Shown here: positions 1 through 17,481 of the stretch, piece after piece
How positions within the stretch are numbered: the first letter of the stretch is position 1
Layout: every line of letters begins with the position of its first letter
Source: Trichoplax adhaerens
Lineage: Eukaryota > Placozoa > Uniplacotomia > Trichoplacea > Trichoplacidae
Length of the DNA: 64,000 bases
Direction: 5' to 3'
Assembly (NCBI RefSeq): GCF_000150275.1
Contig: NW_002060945.1
Location: 3,495,172 to 3,559,171, forward strand
Program-made: the position numbers and the translations under genes
The notes under the pieces: model-generated
Told to the model about the DNA's origin: nothing
The model's database searches: none
The model's input: only the letters and a program-made list of their open reading frames with translations

Positions 1-78
1 CGAAATGCCTTATACTGTACGTACAGTATATCCTGCGTTTTGTACCTTATCTTATTATTTATCTAATTTATCATTTAG

Positions 79-344
79 AGCCAAACGATGAAAGTGGAGC
101 TAATGTGGATGCTTCAGTAAGTTTTAATACTACTATTATTATAACATCTAGAACTGTATTTGTACTGTATCGTAAGCTATATAGATTAAAGTGTTAGATC
201 TGGTTTTTAGTTGACATGCAATAGCAACGAATGATTAATTAATCTATCTAAATTCTAATTAATTACCAGAAAATGTGGCGCGAAGATCGTGAAGAATTCA
301 ATCGAGTTGCGAAGGATTGTGTACGAAAATCACTAGGACTGTGA
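79..344 (+). CDS. UBE2G2: Ubiquitin-conjugating enzyme E2 G2, C-terminal exons (5' part off the window)
   Basis: Two exons, 79-116 and 270-344, encode the last ~37 residues. The first begins after a TTTAG acceptor and reads PNDESGANVDAS before a GTAAGT donor. The second follows an ACCAG acceptor, reads KMWREDREEFNRVAKD and ends in KSLGL and a TGA stop. In the family this is the C-terminal helix region of UBE2G2/Ubc7, the E2 that works with ER-membrane E3 ligases in ER-associated degradation of misfolded proteins. The match to the animal protein is nearly residue for residue. The active-site Cys exon would lie upstream of base 1 and cannot be seen. The gene converges on the SDR gene, whose stop codon is ~1.55 kb away on the other strand. 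UBE2G1 and UBE2R are less likely because they lack this exact tail. Confidence 0.93.
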
Positions 345-1901
345 TAGTACAGTGAAATTGCAATGAGCGCGTAGTCGCTATTTATAATGCGGTTGTTACG
401 AATTAAAGATTGCATAGATAAAATTCAATGAAGGAATATAAACTTATAATACCGTACAGTGTACGTATTATCACTATTATCATAATGAATAGCTTTGAGA
501 TTATGACCTTATGTCCTCACTTTTAAGATTACAAAAAATTTCTACACATCGATGTGAGAACGATCGTCAGGGTATCAAATTGTGATTTATGCAGAAGAAT
601 CTGCCATATTACGTTTTTGATCTGGTCTTGCTAGATCTACCAATTGGCTATTGAGTTGTACTTAGATTTAGAAATTAGAATAATAATACAGTGTGTAGCT
701 ACAGTTTTAGGTTTAGTATAAATTTGCTGCAAATATAGTGGTAGGTTTAGCTTTCTGATGATTCCATCTTGGTTCATTAGATTGTATCAGGGATTTAAAA
801 TGTAAATATCTGGTTGCAGGACGACCTTTGTTTAACGATACAAATGTCTTATTCTCCATCGGAAAATTGATTTATTAAAATTTTAGAATAATTGAAATGT
901 CGACTTTTTCTCAACCCTTTGATGTGACACAGAATTGTCAGTATTATTAGCTACAGAGACTTACAGTACTACTCATCGAGAGATTTGCAATATGAACAAA
1001 ATCCTGTTGATAGTCTTACATCTGCTTCTATAAGTTCTTTAGTTGTAGCGTACTAACTTTACACTGCTATAACTTGGTGCTATGTAAAATATTCATAGTT
1101 TTATAATTCATCATATTAACTCGACTAATTGCTCAACATTCTATCAAAAGAAAGTCCTATTGCAAACAAATGGAATAGAAGAGAATCAAGTAGAAAACTA
1201 CTTTCTTATAAATTCCGATAACATAATGGCTTAAGATTTATTCAATGCTTGATTACATAATTTATATTATCCACGATTATTACAGGATTTAGTAGTAATA
1301 AGCACATTGTTCTTGTTATATTAATAATTATGAAACCGCAGACATAATTAGCCGCATGCTAAAGTTATAAATAATGTTCCATCAATGATTTTCAAGACAA
1401 TTTTCAGCCAATACGATACACGCATGATAGCTACTACGTAATAATTCGAGAATGTTATGACAGCATAATATACAAAAGGAATATCTACGGGATTCTTCGC
1501 AAAATTGCATATTAAGTTAGTGATACGACTGTCAATAATATAAATCACATGCTTGAATATGAACATCTAACTAATAGTCTACATCGGCTAAATCTTGCTT
1601 GATGGATTCAAAGACGTGTATAGTCTTTGAAAGCCATTTTTTAACTGATTTCAATTCCAGTTATCGGTAAATTGTACCTTTTACTTCGACAGAAATTAAT
1701 ATCTGATCAATATCTTTGGTAAAAGCAATAGCGCATGTATAGTATTAGCCTATCTTAGTAAACCGTCTATTCGTTAGAAATATACGAGCCTATTCTATAC
1801 ACTACTACTACAAACGAATGCTTCGTCATCTATCTTGCCATTCCATCGGGTTATGGTAAAATAATCGTTTGTATTTTGATAGTAAAAGCAATTTTTAGCC
1901 T
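345..1901. other. Convergent intergenic region between UBE2G2 and the SDR gene
   Basis: AT-rich sequence with no open frame that looks coding on either strand. It should hold the 3' UTRs of the two convergent genes. Single TACAGT-type words occur, but there is no clear repeat and no RNA gene. Confidence 0.6.
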
Positions 1902-4900
1902 TTAATTTTCTTCAACAAATTTTAAGCTTTCCTCGCTTAAGTACTCTTTAAGTAATCCGATAGTATAGTCCCATAATTTTTGCTGTTGTCCTGTGTTTCT
2001 AATTGATCAAGAAGATAGAAGAGAAAAAGAGAATTATTGAAATATTTTAAAAGCTAGCACATTGTCAGCATTGCAATTGGTATCGCTAATGTTACGCGTG
2101 TACATTACCTAGATAGCTTCGATGTTGCAACACATTTACGATCTGAGATATAAATGCCACTGCACCCTTTAAAAGCTGGAGAAACGGCTGCTATAATAGC
2201 GGAACTTGCACCGTCTTTACAATCCTTCATCATACCTTAATGATAAAAGAGAGGCAGTGAATTTATTGTACTATATTTAGTCAATTTAAATCAAATGAGC
2301 TTTACTATTGAATTTTGCAAACATTTTAAAATTACATAATACCAATAACGTTCAGACTATTAAGTTAAATTATGAAGTAAATAAATTTACCAATTCCTTT
2401 TAACACATTGTCAAAATTTCGCCAGAGGAATGAATCTTGAAAGTTGCGATTAATTTCTGTTGCAACCTGGCGTAATATCAATCATATTAAAACAAATGAA
2501 CGACTATGGGATACAATAAAGCTAAAAATACTTTGACTTCGCAATAGAAGATTAACAATATTTAAAAAGAAATTGCTACTCCAACTTTTATGGAAGGTAA
2601 TGAAAGTTATTAAATACTTGCAAATGACTCTGATAAATATAATAAGTATCAGTAATTACTAAATTATACAAAAGATTATTAAATAGTATACATTAAATGC
2701 TTTCAAATGATTAAAGAGACGGCGATCAATAATTTATAATAAGCAATTATCTTAAGTTTCACGTAAGGTAACTAAGTATATGAAGCAACTCAATTAGAAG
2801 AGAAGGTTATTAACAGGTTAAAAACAAGTAGTTATCAAAGTATACGAAAGATGACTAGACACATTAAGTACTTGCCACTCGCAAGAGAGTATTCTAGATA
2901 GTAAACTAGATATAGGCATACTGCATAGATGTATAGAAACTTCTAACATGCGGGTAATTTCTACTGTAAACTGATATCACATTTATCGTCATGGTTTATG
3001 CAAAAAGTAAATAATCAACTCTATATATTCACAAAGTAGAAAACGGTAAAAAATTAAATCTCGGTAAACACGAGTAAATGCAGAACATTAAGGGTTCTCA
3101 ATTCGTTGGTAAAGTAATGATATTTTTATTGCAGAGTAAGTATTATTCTATAGATATGCTGTGAGAAATTACTTTTTATTATTAACTACTGTAAAGTAGA
3201 TTTCCGATACTTGAAGATGCAATTATACTAAGTTTACTTACTACGCCTGGATGAACAGATAATATCCCAATGTTACTTCCTGTTATTTTTTGTTGTAATG
3301 AAAACATGAACATAATCTACAAAATCGATTTCAAGCAATTAAGAGTTCTTAATAAGAAATATTTGATTAAAAGCTTTAAACTTTAATTTCAACCATAATA
3401 TAAAACAGTAACTTACTTGAAAGAGCTTAGAATTACTATACATTTGTATTCGTGAGTAGGATTTATTGCCCTGAACATTATTAAAATCTAATTTTCCCAT
3501 TGAATGAGCGAGCGATGATACTTGAACTATTCGAATATCTTCACCACTCTTATTCATTATTGGAAGTAACTCAAGTGCTATTAAGCAGTGGCCTAAATAA
3601 TTGATCTAGTAGGATAGATAAAGAGTTTACCAAGAGAATATGTTTATCCTTTTTATAATGACAATGTAGAGTAGCTCTGTAGTAGATGGGCCATAAGCTT
3701 TAGCATAAAATTTAATGGAGACTTACCTGAAAATGTCTTTCATACCCATCTTCTGTATAACCTAGAATGATCAATGGTGTATAATTACGCTATAAATCAA
3801 TTATTCAATTTCATAGAACGGTTATATTATTTGAAAGCCACTACACTTAACTTAATATAATTGATAACATATATAAAATAAATCAATTTTTTAGAATCAT
3901 ATAATGACAATTGACCGATACTACAATTTTAATATACTGATGTCTAACGAGCATCACAAATACTTTATATTGGTGTAAAGCGATTATATATGTTAGACTG
4001 TCTATAACAAAGAAATCTCTTTTAATCTAAATTTAGATGCAGTGAAAGTTACCTTGAGAAGCATTACCAATACCAGCATTGCATATTAATAGCTGAATTG
4101 GCTTGTCTAAAGACTTGACGTCTTCAATAAATTTATAAATAGATCTTAACGAGCTCAAATCCAAGGGCATAAACTGTAATTTCAGTTCCTGAAATTCTTC
4201 CTCTATTCAGTTGTAAATAATATAAATAGATTATAAATTAAGGCTTTAGATAACTTAAAAATTTCATATGATGGATTCACCGGTCAAATTATAAGATAGA
4301 AATTATTTGAAATCATCGATATGTTTTACATTATTGTAAAGTAGAATAGATTTTTAAAATTTGCCTTCATTATTGTTTTCCCAAAGAGATTTATGTTCCA
4401 GCTGAAGGTTTTCAATTGCCTAACATTCAAATTAGATTTTAATGACAAATAAGCGATTAAAGATGTCCTCTATATTGCCATGTAGATCGACAATGAAATT
4501 ATTATTTGTGCAATAAAAAATTTGATCAAATTCATGATGCAACTTGACAATATTCTATATATATTATTATTAACAGAATATGTGCACTTTGGAATATTGT
4601 GAGAGTTAGTATATGACAAGGCTGAGTATCATTATGACCAATCTTAAGGGGAAAAATCGGTCTTAGGGAGGCCATAACATATATATATACATAAAATACG
4701 TCTATTTTGTATAATCAATAGAGATTAAAAATCAAATAGCGGTGTACCGTGTACAATATACGTTTGGCTTGGATGTTTAATGTGAATAAGTAATCGAATA
4801 ACTACATTTAAAAAATACCTCTATAATAGATGTTTAACATGAATTAATACTCCGATAACAAAATATGATACATATATATTGAATACCTATTTGGGATATT

Positions 4901-7900
4901 TAACATGACTTAACAATCGAATAAAACTAATATTTATAACATTCGTCCACTTTTGGATATATAGCTTACATTAGTACTCGTATGTGATAAGATTAAATAT
5001 TAACCCTCGTTGTATAAAATGTGTTTATTTATATACTTAAAGTGAATTAATAATCAAATAGCGATGTATCACATACCGCATAATATACAATATTCTCGTA
5101 TGCTACGCCTACTCTGGAAAATATATAACGTGTATTAGTATACGTACTAAACTATTAAGATTGCTTGGCAATATACATAATATACTCCCACACTAGATAT
5201 TTAATATACTACGTATTTAGTGATGACTAAAGATTAAATAATAATAATAATTAACATTTAAATTTATGTTCCATATAGAACAAAACACGACTATATTTAG
5301 AGTCGTCTTCCTCACTAGAATAACTGATTAATATTTTTATTCGCTACAAAATAGCCATTGACTGATCATGACATTTTTACTCATTGTTCCTAATTTGAAC
5401 TTTGATCATGGACTAGGTATAAACATTGAGCTTTAAGTGAAACCAGATGTGCATCTTGATTTATAATTAGCCCCATAAGAAAAATAAGCACGCAAAAAGC
5501 TTTTCCTTATTGTCCTCGAGAACAGTAGCGATGATGAAAGAATGAATAAAATAATAATCATCTGTAAATAACAGGGTTGTTCAAGATGAAATACATAGCT
5601 CTAACTCATAATTAATGGCCAAGTTCAAATTTTGTCGATTTAAACTTGTTAAAATCATCATCTACAGACTTTATATCAAGCCATTCACGCTTATTATTTC
5701 TAATTTAAATCGATAAATACTTTTATAGTCCTATATATAAATTTATCACCTTATTCGTAGATATATTTCCAATGTATTAAAGCAAAAGTTGATACAATTT
5801 AAGACAAAAATTGAAATTCGATTCATTAAAAAGCTACAAATCGAGGGCTTAATAGTGAGAGCAAATAGAAAACAAGCTACAATGAAGACATCCGAATTTA
5901 TTGAAAACTAAGTTATTAACTTGCTACATCAAATAAAGATTACGGTATGTTACGATGAAGAAATTAGAGCTGTTGAAAATAAGCTAGGGCAAGAAAGACG
6001 TAAATTGAATCTGTTCATAACTAGAGTCTCTAGGCAACTACAGTAGTAGTTGGTTAATTTATTACAAGAAATAGAGACCGTGTTATAATAATGTAAACTA
6101 AAGCCATTGGAAATAAATTAGGATAAGAATTAGAAGACGTACTATAAAGCTATTAAGGTTACCCATAAATCAAGAAATAAACAACGGGATATGAGGTAAT
6201 TAAAGCGTTAAAAAATGATAAACAAAAATTATCAAAATAGGAAAATCAGTTATTACGCTTAAAGAAGTAGCACTGAAAAGCTAATTTGTTGAAGGATAAA
6301 TACTCGTATGTATAAATTCGTAATATCGCGAAATTAATCTCGATAGTGGTTAGTCTATAAGATATGCGTAATCATGCCGCACAATTAATTGCAAATCCAA
6401 ATGATGAATGAAAGTTTCCCCCAAAAAAATCAATATTTATATAGAATCAGTGATAGATGATAAGGTAGTTAACTTTAAATGAAATGATGAAAGTATGTTT
6501 ACCAATAATAAAATAGATTTAATTCAGTCGGTACAATATCAATATCCATTTGAATACTGCCTGATGAAATAGATAAAAATTGAAACAACACTAGACAACT
6601 GCAGAATCATTTTTTGCAATAATCTTACTAGAAATAGTGTATTATAAGGTTAATCTATCTATAAAGGAATATTTGTTATTCTTAATATCAAATGAAAGGT
6701 GTAATTTAAAGCGAAGTGAAATTCTCCTCTTGGGTAGATAAATAATAATAGATAGGAATAAGGTATGTCTACAATGAAGAGACCAATGAATAGTTCACAA
6801 CTTCAATTTTGATTAGATCAAGAAACAATGAAATAATCAAGGCTGTAATGAATAATTGTTCTTAATGGTTTGATCAACATGGAATCGGCAGTTATAGAAA
6901 AAAAAGCTTATGGTGGATGACCTGCAGCGATGTTGTTTTAAATCCTATTTTCAGTCTAAAATCAGAGAATACACGATTCGCTATGCGTATTAATGACGAT
7001 ATAATCACAAGGTTGGTCTTGCTTTCCCATTTATGCGAAGCTAAATTCGATAGTCATGAAATTGACCTAAGTCATCTCGAGCTTCTTCGGCCGTATACAA
7101 AATGCATTACTAAACACTTGGAATTTATAATCTACTGGATTTATCTATTAATTGGCTGTGAAATAAATTACTATCCATTTCGACCCAATATCACTATTTC
7201 AATCATTTGGAGACTATTTTTTCTTTAGTCGATGTTCAAATGGTTTACAACATTTCGAGTTTGAAGCTAGGGATCGGATATTTGCACACCTTTTCTTTTT
7301 CTAAATCGTAAACTGTCTTGGATTCAAAATTAGGGAATGGGTATAAGATTAGGCGTTCATTAACAGCTTTAACTATTTGGCTAGCTAGATCGCAAAAAAT
7401 TATAGTTGTGGTACAAACTATTCCCCATTCATAAGCTAATTTGATATTTTAATAGTAGCAGGCATTTATTGAAGACTTAAAGACTTATTATGCGATCGTG
7501 TAGATCAGAAAATAAATATGGTAGAGCAGCGTTCAGTTTACGTATATCGTATTATCGGAGTAAATAACTTAGTCTGTGTGCTTATACATATAGCACACAT
7601 CGATGTGTTTAAGTTTAATAACTTCACGTATTACCATACTATTATGCGTGATGATCTTATAGCCTTATTACCGAGTGGTTCTATTCTTGCTAATTATTAG
7701 AAAGGTAGAGAATGAAAGATACCTCGAATGAAATTATTGTAATCTACTCAAATATAGGCAGATATTCACTCCCACAATAGTATCGAAGTTATAGATAGGT
7801 TTAATGTGCCAAGTGCTGCAATTTAAAAAATGCATAAACACATTCAATATCTCTTTTTCAGTACTAGTGTTAATAATTATTCTAACTTATCAGCCATTAG

Positions 7901-8268
7901 CCAGATATACGATAACGCACATCGAATAAAAATTTAGAACATAGATACAGATATGCGCATTGCATCTTTACTATGGTTCTTGCATACCAATCTTACTACT
8001 AAACAGTTATAATTTTACCGGACGTTGACGTATATAAAGAATAAAGCCTGTGAAGCAATAATGATTGTACTTAGCTCCAATGTAGAGAATTCGTTACCTC
8101 TTTAGCACTTTCTTGAGACCGACATGCTAAAATTACTGTAGCACCCATTCGAGCCAAAGCTAGAGTAATCCCATAGCCGATACCGCGGTTTGCACCAGTT
8201 ACGATTGCCGTTACATTATTTAAGGAAATATTTTCAGGTAAGGACAATTTGGTTGCTTTATTACCCAT
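1902..8268 (-). CDS. Short-chain dehydrogenase/reductase, retinol dehydrogenase / WWOX-like
   Basis: NAD(P)-dependent oxidoreductase of the classical SDR fold. Exons (minus strand): 8098-8268 with start ATG and the [10 protein letters not shown] cofactor loop then ILACRS; ~4053-4188 with LDLSSLRSI and LLICNAGIG (the NAG motif); ~3727-3789 with [12 protein letters not shown]; 3417-3605 with [24 protein letters not shown] and catalytic Y-x-x-x-K (YSNSK); 3242-3279 with ILSVHPG; 2391-2466; 2109-2235; 1902-1998 with the stop. All signature residues (Gly-rich loop, Asn-Ala-Gly, Ser, Tyr, Lys) are present, so an active enzyme is expected. The order and motifs match RDH11-14, DHRS and WWOX-type enzymes, which act on retinoids or steroids; substrate cannot be read from sequence. 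About 12 residues after ILACRS and about 15 after YSNSK are missing, and some phases do not join, so two or three short exons are unplaced. The N-terminus MGNKATKL could carry an N-myristoylation signal. Confidence 0.88.
4730..5240. repeat. Degenerate tandem repeat in an SDR intron, unit ~57-90 bp
   Basis: A recurring core of the form GGATGTTTAA-TGTGAATAAG-TAATCGAATA returns in diverged form near 4771, 4828, 4894, 4955, 5031, 5120 and 5206. Each copy is followed by ATAT-rich filler. Copies differ at many sites, so the array is old. No coding potential was seen. Confidence 0.5.
5770..7700 (+). pseudogene. Decayed protein-coding gene, unidentified, antisense within the SDR first intron
   Basis: Plus-strand reading, with at least one frame change, gives stretches that look like former coding sequence. 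5771-6120 reads as a charged, coiled-coil-like segment ([16 protein letters not shown], then [12 protein letters not shown]) with only a few stops. 6195-6480 continues with KNDKQKLSK and ENQLLRLKK. 6756-7228 holds about 157 codons with only two stops, including [17 protein letters not shown] and [18 protein letters not shown]. 7518-7700 is a further open stretch. Many stops sit where a Gln or Arg codon would fit and lie one C-to-T step from CAA, CAG or CGA. I do not recognise the family. AT-rich random sequence yields K/N/I/L-rich translations, so the coiled-coil part alone is weak; the 6756-7228 stretch is the stronger evidence. Confidence 0.4.
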
Positions 8269-10718
8269 AGTCTACCTATTAGTTGAATATTGTGCCTTAA
8301 AAGTAATTAATCGGCTTAACGTTGAAAACGTAGAGAAATAATTCAGCGAAAAATGGGATAGATAATAATGAAGGAAAGTAGTTAGCAGGTTTGTTAATGG
8401 TGACTACATCGACTGCACAATACTGTTTGCAACTGTCTACTCGTATAAATAGTCTAAGTTTTTATATAATAGAAAAACATAATCGAACTTCTATGTATGG
8501 AATGGCGTAGAAAATAAATCAAATTACGATGAGTTAGGTGGGGCTGTCTCCATGACTTCGTCAGGTGTGTTTAATTGACCTTTTGTTGATGTGGGAAGAA
8601 AATCTATGAGTGTATAATGATAATAATAATAACAAGCATAAATATCAACATTGAAGATGGCCAATAAAATCTATAGTAACAGCTAGCTGTAGAGCTTAAT
8701 GACAATGATAAAAAATTCAATAGATATTGGTAATCTCGAAAATAAGAATTTAAAGACTCATCAGAGTGCTGGATACGCTTAAATACCAAAAATAGCTTTT
8801 AAAAGTTGCCGATGTAAATCTTTCTATTTGTAGTGGAAGTTCTCCTTGCGTTCAATCTAGATTTCATACAGCGTGATCTTAAATTGTTCAGAGTAATCTT
8901 GATCCTTCTACTTAGTCGTTAGGATATCATTACCGTCCCTTAATGACGTACAATCGTAGATTCTCAATATGTCTTCGGTCGATTTTCTCTCTAATCTTAA
9001 TCCAATTTTCTTATGATATGCATTGCACCTGCCAGGCTTGTACTGTAGGCAGGGATACCAATACATGGACCTAACTCCAAGTTTTTACAAAAATAAGATC
9101 ACTCTTATTTAAATATTAGTCGATCCTTCGCGTACTATATTTTGTATCTTTTACTTTGTATTATCTTCACTGCACGATGTTCGCACATTGTACGCTCGCG
9201 CAGAATATTTTAAAATTTTAATGTAAACTTTAACCGTATACAGAATAATAGCATTATTTCTTTAGAGGTTAACCCCTAAAGTCGATAGCATCTTTAAAGA
9301 AATGTTTTCTATTTTTACGACTAGGGATCTAGATAAATTCTAAATTCTATATAGATTATTAATTAGCTAAACTATTTTATTTTTAGTTGTACTTGCTGTA
9401 CACTGTGCAATGTTAACGTAGTTAAAAGTACTACGATGTAACACAGATACCACATCAATTTGCAGACTGTTTTCATTTTTGTAAATCTAGAATTCAAATA
9501 AACTAATTACTATCAGCTATACTGTACAGTACAGTAAACAGTTATTAAGATAAGCATCTTCAAAGTAATAGAAAGTAAAGTAAAACGCTTATACATCGTC
9601 ATTTCCGCAGATACATAAATATTGTTAACAATTAATATAAATTTCAAAAATCGTGCTGTAGAGTATCGTAATTTGCATGAAATGATTACATTAATAGCAT
9701 TAATAAATAGCCGAGACAAATATTTTATAATTATGATAAACGTAAAGTAAATTGAAAGTTGGTAATATCTTGCTCATTAAGAGATACTGCCATCATGTTT
9801 CATTTCGTTCCATGCGGTTAGGTTTACGAAAGTAATAAATTTCAATATGATACGCAAGAAAGACCAACTAGTATAAGTTAAAAGTTCAATTTGTTTATAA
9901 CAAAGATAATACAGCCGATGAGCAAGTCAAGTTAATCAAATTAAATCATAACGCATCAAGAATTAGCATAAATAGGCAGTTTTATCCAGATATTTAGATA
10001 AAACTTCCCAGTCACATAAGCAAAATTAGAGTTTACAGTATAAGCGATCTGAAAAAATTAGCACAATGTTAAATTTGTTAATAAAGCATATATTACAATA
10101 TGGTACAGTACCATACAGAAGAATACAAGTCGATCTCTGAACTGTAATTTAATATCTCTGGTATAATCAACGCTATAATAAGAATTATCTATTTCATAGA
10201 TAACTATATGGCGACCAACTGTAATCATATCAATGAAATCTCACAGCAACCAAAGTTATCGAGGCAGACTTAACAAAAACAACTTAAATTTTTTTCTGTT
10301 ATACTATCGAACTGTAGCAGTATAAATTTTCTAAATTTATTGTTGGCTAACAGTTTTTGTTGCTTTATACTGGATTCAGTTATCTTAAAGTAACGAATAT
10401 TGTATAGTATTTGAAATTACATTGACCAACTTGTTGCAATTATAAAAGGAAGACCAATGACAAGATCCTCTTTGTCGCATTGCGCTATCAATCATCTATG
10501 TCAGGTTAATAGTAAAATGTACAATCTACGCAAATTGTATCGGGAACTACGGCGCAATATCAGTAATTAGTATGACGGATTAATCAAAATCGAAACACCA
10601 CATCGGTGGTGAATATTACAACATGATATGTTGTCGAGAGTAATAAAACAACGAAAGTTAAAAGTGCAGGATCTCTCATCTATTCGATCCTGTAGCGTCC
10701 ATCCTAAAAAGGCAATCT
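8269..10718. other. Intergenic region between the SDR 5' end and the MAP3K 3' end
   Basis: Presumably contains the SDR promoter (next to 8268) and the MAP3K 3' UTR. No convincing exon was found. It contains GTAC-type palindromes near 9521-9540 and 10101-10113, and a small hairpin near 9028-9055 (CCTGCC ... GGCAGG). Confidence 0.5.
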
Positions 10719-15149
<4,431 letters not shown>

Positions 15150-15894
15150 AGTTTCATCGACGTGCGCGGGGCAGATATGTGTACATACAAGTCCACGGTC
15201 AATACCAACTCGATTTGTAAATTAAACTCCAGGGGCTATTAATATTGAATGGAAAGGAAGGAATAATCTATACAAGCACGAGAAATGATCGATCGTCTAA
15301 AAATATCTTGATTTCCTTATAGCGATAGCTATCTAAAAGGAAGAAGATAAAAAAAACAAAAACAATAACAATCAATTGAAGGATCCTTTGAAAAAGAAAA
15401 AGATCCAAGATAGATGATATTATTATATTTATTTTTTTTTAAGGTGGTTGCGGGTAGACGATCAGTTATGTGGCTATAATCCGTTACGTCTCCTTTTTTT
15501 GTGCCTTGTAAACTACGATCACGTACTCTATATTGGTTTACTCGTTTATCATGTCTGTTCTCCAGTATTGCCAACAACGACTATCCTACTTTGAAGCTAC
15601 TATCGTTCGTCGATAAAACACTTGAAAAGCTCTTGACCGAACTACAATCAAAAACTTACCGCACTTTTGTATCAAACTGCTGGTGTCCAAATCCAATGGA
15701 AATTAGATCCTCAAGCAATGTTTTTCGATCTTTTGCAAGGAAGAACAAATTGCTCAATCCAATTGGACTATGACTGAGAAAATGAAGATTTTTAAATAGA
15801 CTGGTTGAAGATGTGCCAACTTGCCCGAACAGCAAATAGTCAATGAACGTTGTTGAGCACGGGAGACTTTTTGCGTTAGAGTCTGTCCGCTGAA

Positions 15895-17300
15895 CGTTAC
15901 ACTACAGTATGATGTACTGTACACTCTACTGTACAGCGTCGACCATACAGTACAGTACACTGTACTGTACAGTACGTATAGTGAGAACTTTTCCCTTTAA
16001 GTCTGTGGCGCATTCAACCCTATTGTCAACAACTCTACGACTGCTAGCAACCAGTAAAATGACTGTAATTGAATACGCCTGAAGACGTCCCTTTTCATTT
16101 TCATTTATTCATTGGAAGTCCTAGCTACTGTATTTTCTGTAACCGTAGCTACTGATTGAACTGGATTATTACAGTATTGTAGCTATTGAATAATGGAACA
16201 GTACAGTACTACAGTATACAGTACAGTTAGTAGGAAAAGAAAAGTGGATTTGCATAGTAATATTGAAAGGATATTCCCACGTCAGGTCTATTCCCACTGC
16301 ATAACGCATTACTGTACAGTGTACAGTAGTGTACAGTAGAACTGCCAACGTACAGTGTACAGTACAGTACAGCATGTTACGGTGCAACGTACTGTGTGTT
16401 ACAGTCGAAAGTATTGTACGGTACAGTAGTACCGTACCGAACTAGGAAGAGCATGATGTAATCATCTCGATCATACGGCATTATTGACCGAGCCTACAGT
16501 ATAGGATGTCCGCAATGTAGGGAGATCCTTGGCTTGGCCAGGTATCGTCCTTCCAATGAAGGACTTCTAGGAGAATTCTAAAACTCCTTGTTCGGATGAA
16601 CAGACTACGTAGAATAATCTGCTGTTCCTTCTGGAATTTTCACTACAATCGACTCTTTCATTCAATGAGTGAGTACTGGAGTCTTCTACCATAGACTATT
16701 GTGCTGGACTACTAAAAAAAAACGAATACCTTCCGGTACTACAGTACCCATTCACTAGCACGATAGCAAGTCATTTGACTGCCTAAAAGTAATCGATCAA
16801 CCGTGTCCAATGTCTATCTGTCACATAAGGGCAACTACAGTCAAAAAAAAGAGGTTCGGTTTTTTTGTTTATTTAAATAGATATGTCATCGAGAGAGAAT
16901 CGTACGAGTGCTGCAATTAAAGGTCAGCAGAAATCCTCCATTGACCTCCAATCAAGTCTGTACTGACATATTGTTCCCATTCTATATATAGGTAAAACGT
17001 AGGATACATCTGATAGCTGAAGTACCGTACAATTAGAACGTATTAACGTAGCACAGTAATGTATCGTTTCAGACATACTAACGTTTCAGTGAATCTTTTT
17101 CACCACTTTTTTCATCTCTTCCCTTTAAGTCGTCTTTAAATTACCAAACGTACACAACGCTAATGACTATTGAGGATAGGAGAACGAAAGCGCGCAGTCA
17201 GCAAAATTTCATCTTGAACAACAGAAAAGAAGCTACAGTACAGTACTGTACAGTACAGTATGATTCTACCCTACAGTACAGTACTGTACTGTAGCGTAGC
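15895..17300. repeat. Cluster of GTACAGTAC / GTACTGTAC palindromes
   Basis: Runs of overlapping ACTGTACAGTAC-type words at about 15905-15976, 16199-16227, 16311-16340, 16350-16375, 16412-16440 and 17234-17296. The word is close to its own reverse complement, so each run reads alike on both strands and could form small hairpins. Runs are separated by ordinary sequence rather than forming one microsatellite. Confidence 0.7.
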
Positions 17301-17481
17301 TACTACAGTATTGTATTGTACCTTCTGGATAGGCTATTCCGTCCGGCGGTATTTTAACCGCGGCATATTGACCGTGTTGGAGCTACGATACAACTCAGGC
17401 CTAGGGATGGAACGAAAGCAAGAACTAAGCGCATACTGTACTGTATACAGTTGTACACAGGAACTTGCAAGACTAATAGTG

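Noticed and set aside
1348-1566. 72-codon frame upstream of the SDR 3' end
   Set aside because: Chance frame: no acceptor/donor context, no motif, and it lies in the convergent intergenic region.
3417-3605. Treating the frame at 3339-3557 as a separate small gene
   Set aside because: It contains the SDR catalytic Ser/Tyr-x-x-x-Lys region and joins in phase to neighbouring SDR exons; it is an internal exon read from an internal Met into the intron.
5770-6480. A ciliate-type genetic code (TAA/TAG = Gln) in active use
   Set aside because: All flanking genes use standard stops, the frame also shifts and has TGA stops, and pseudogene decay explains it more simply; kept only as an alternative to test.
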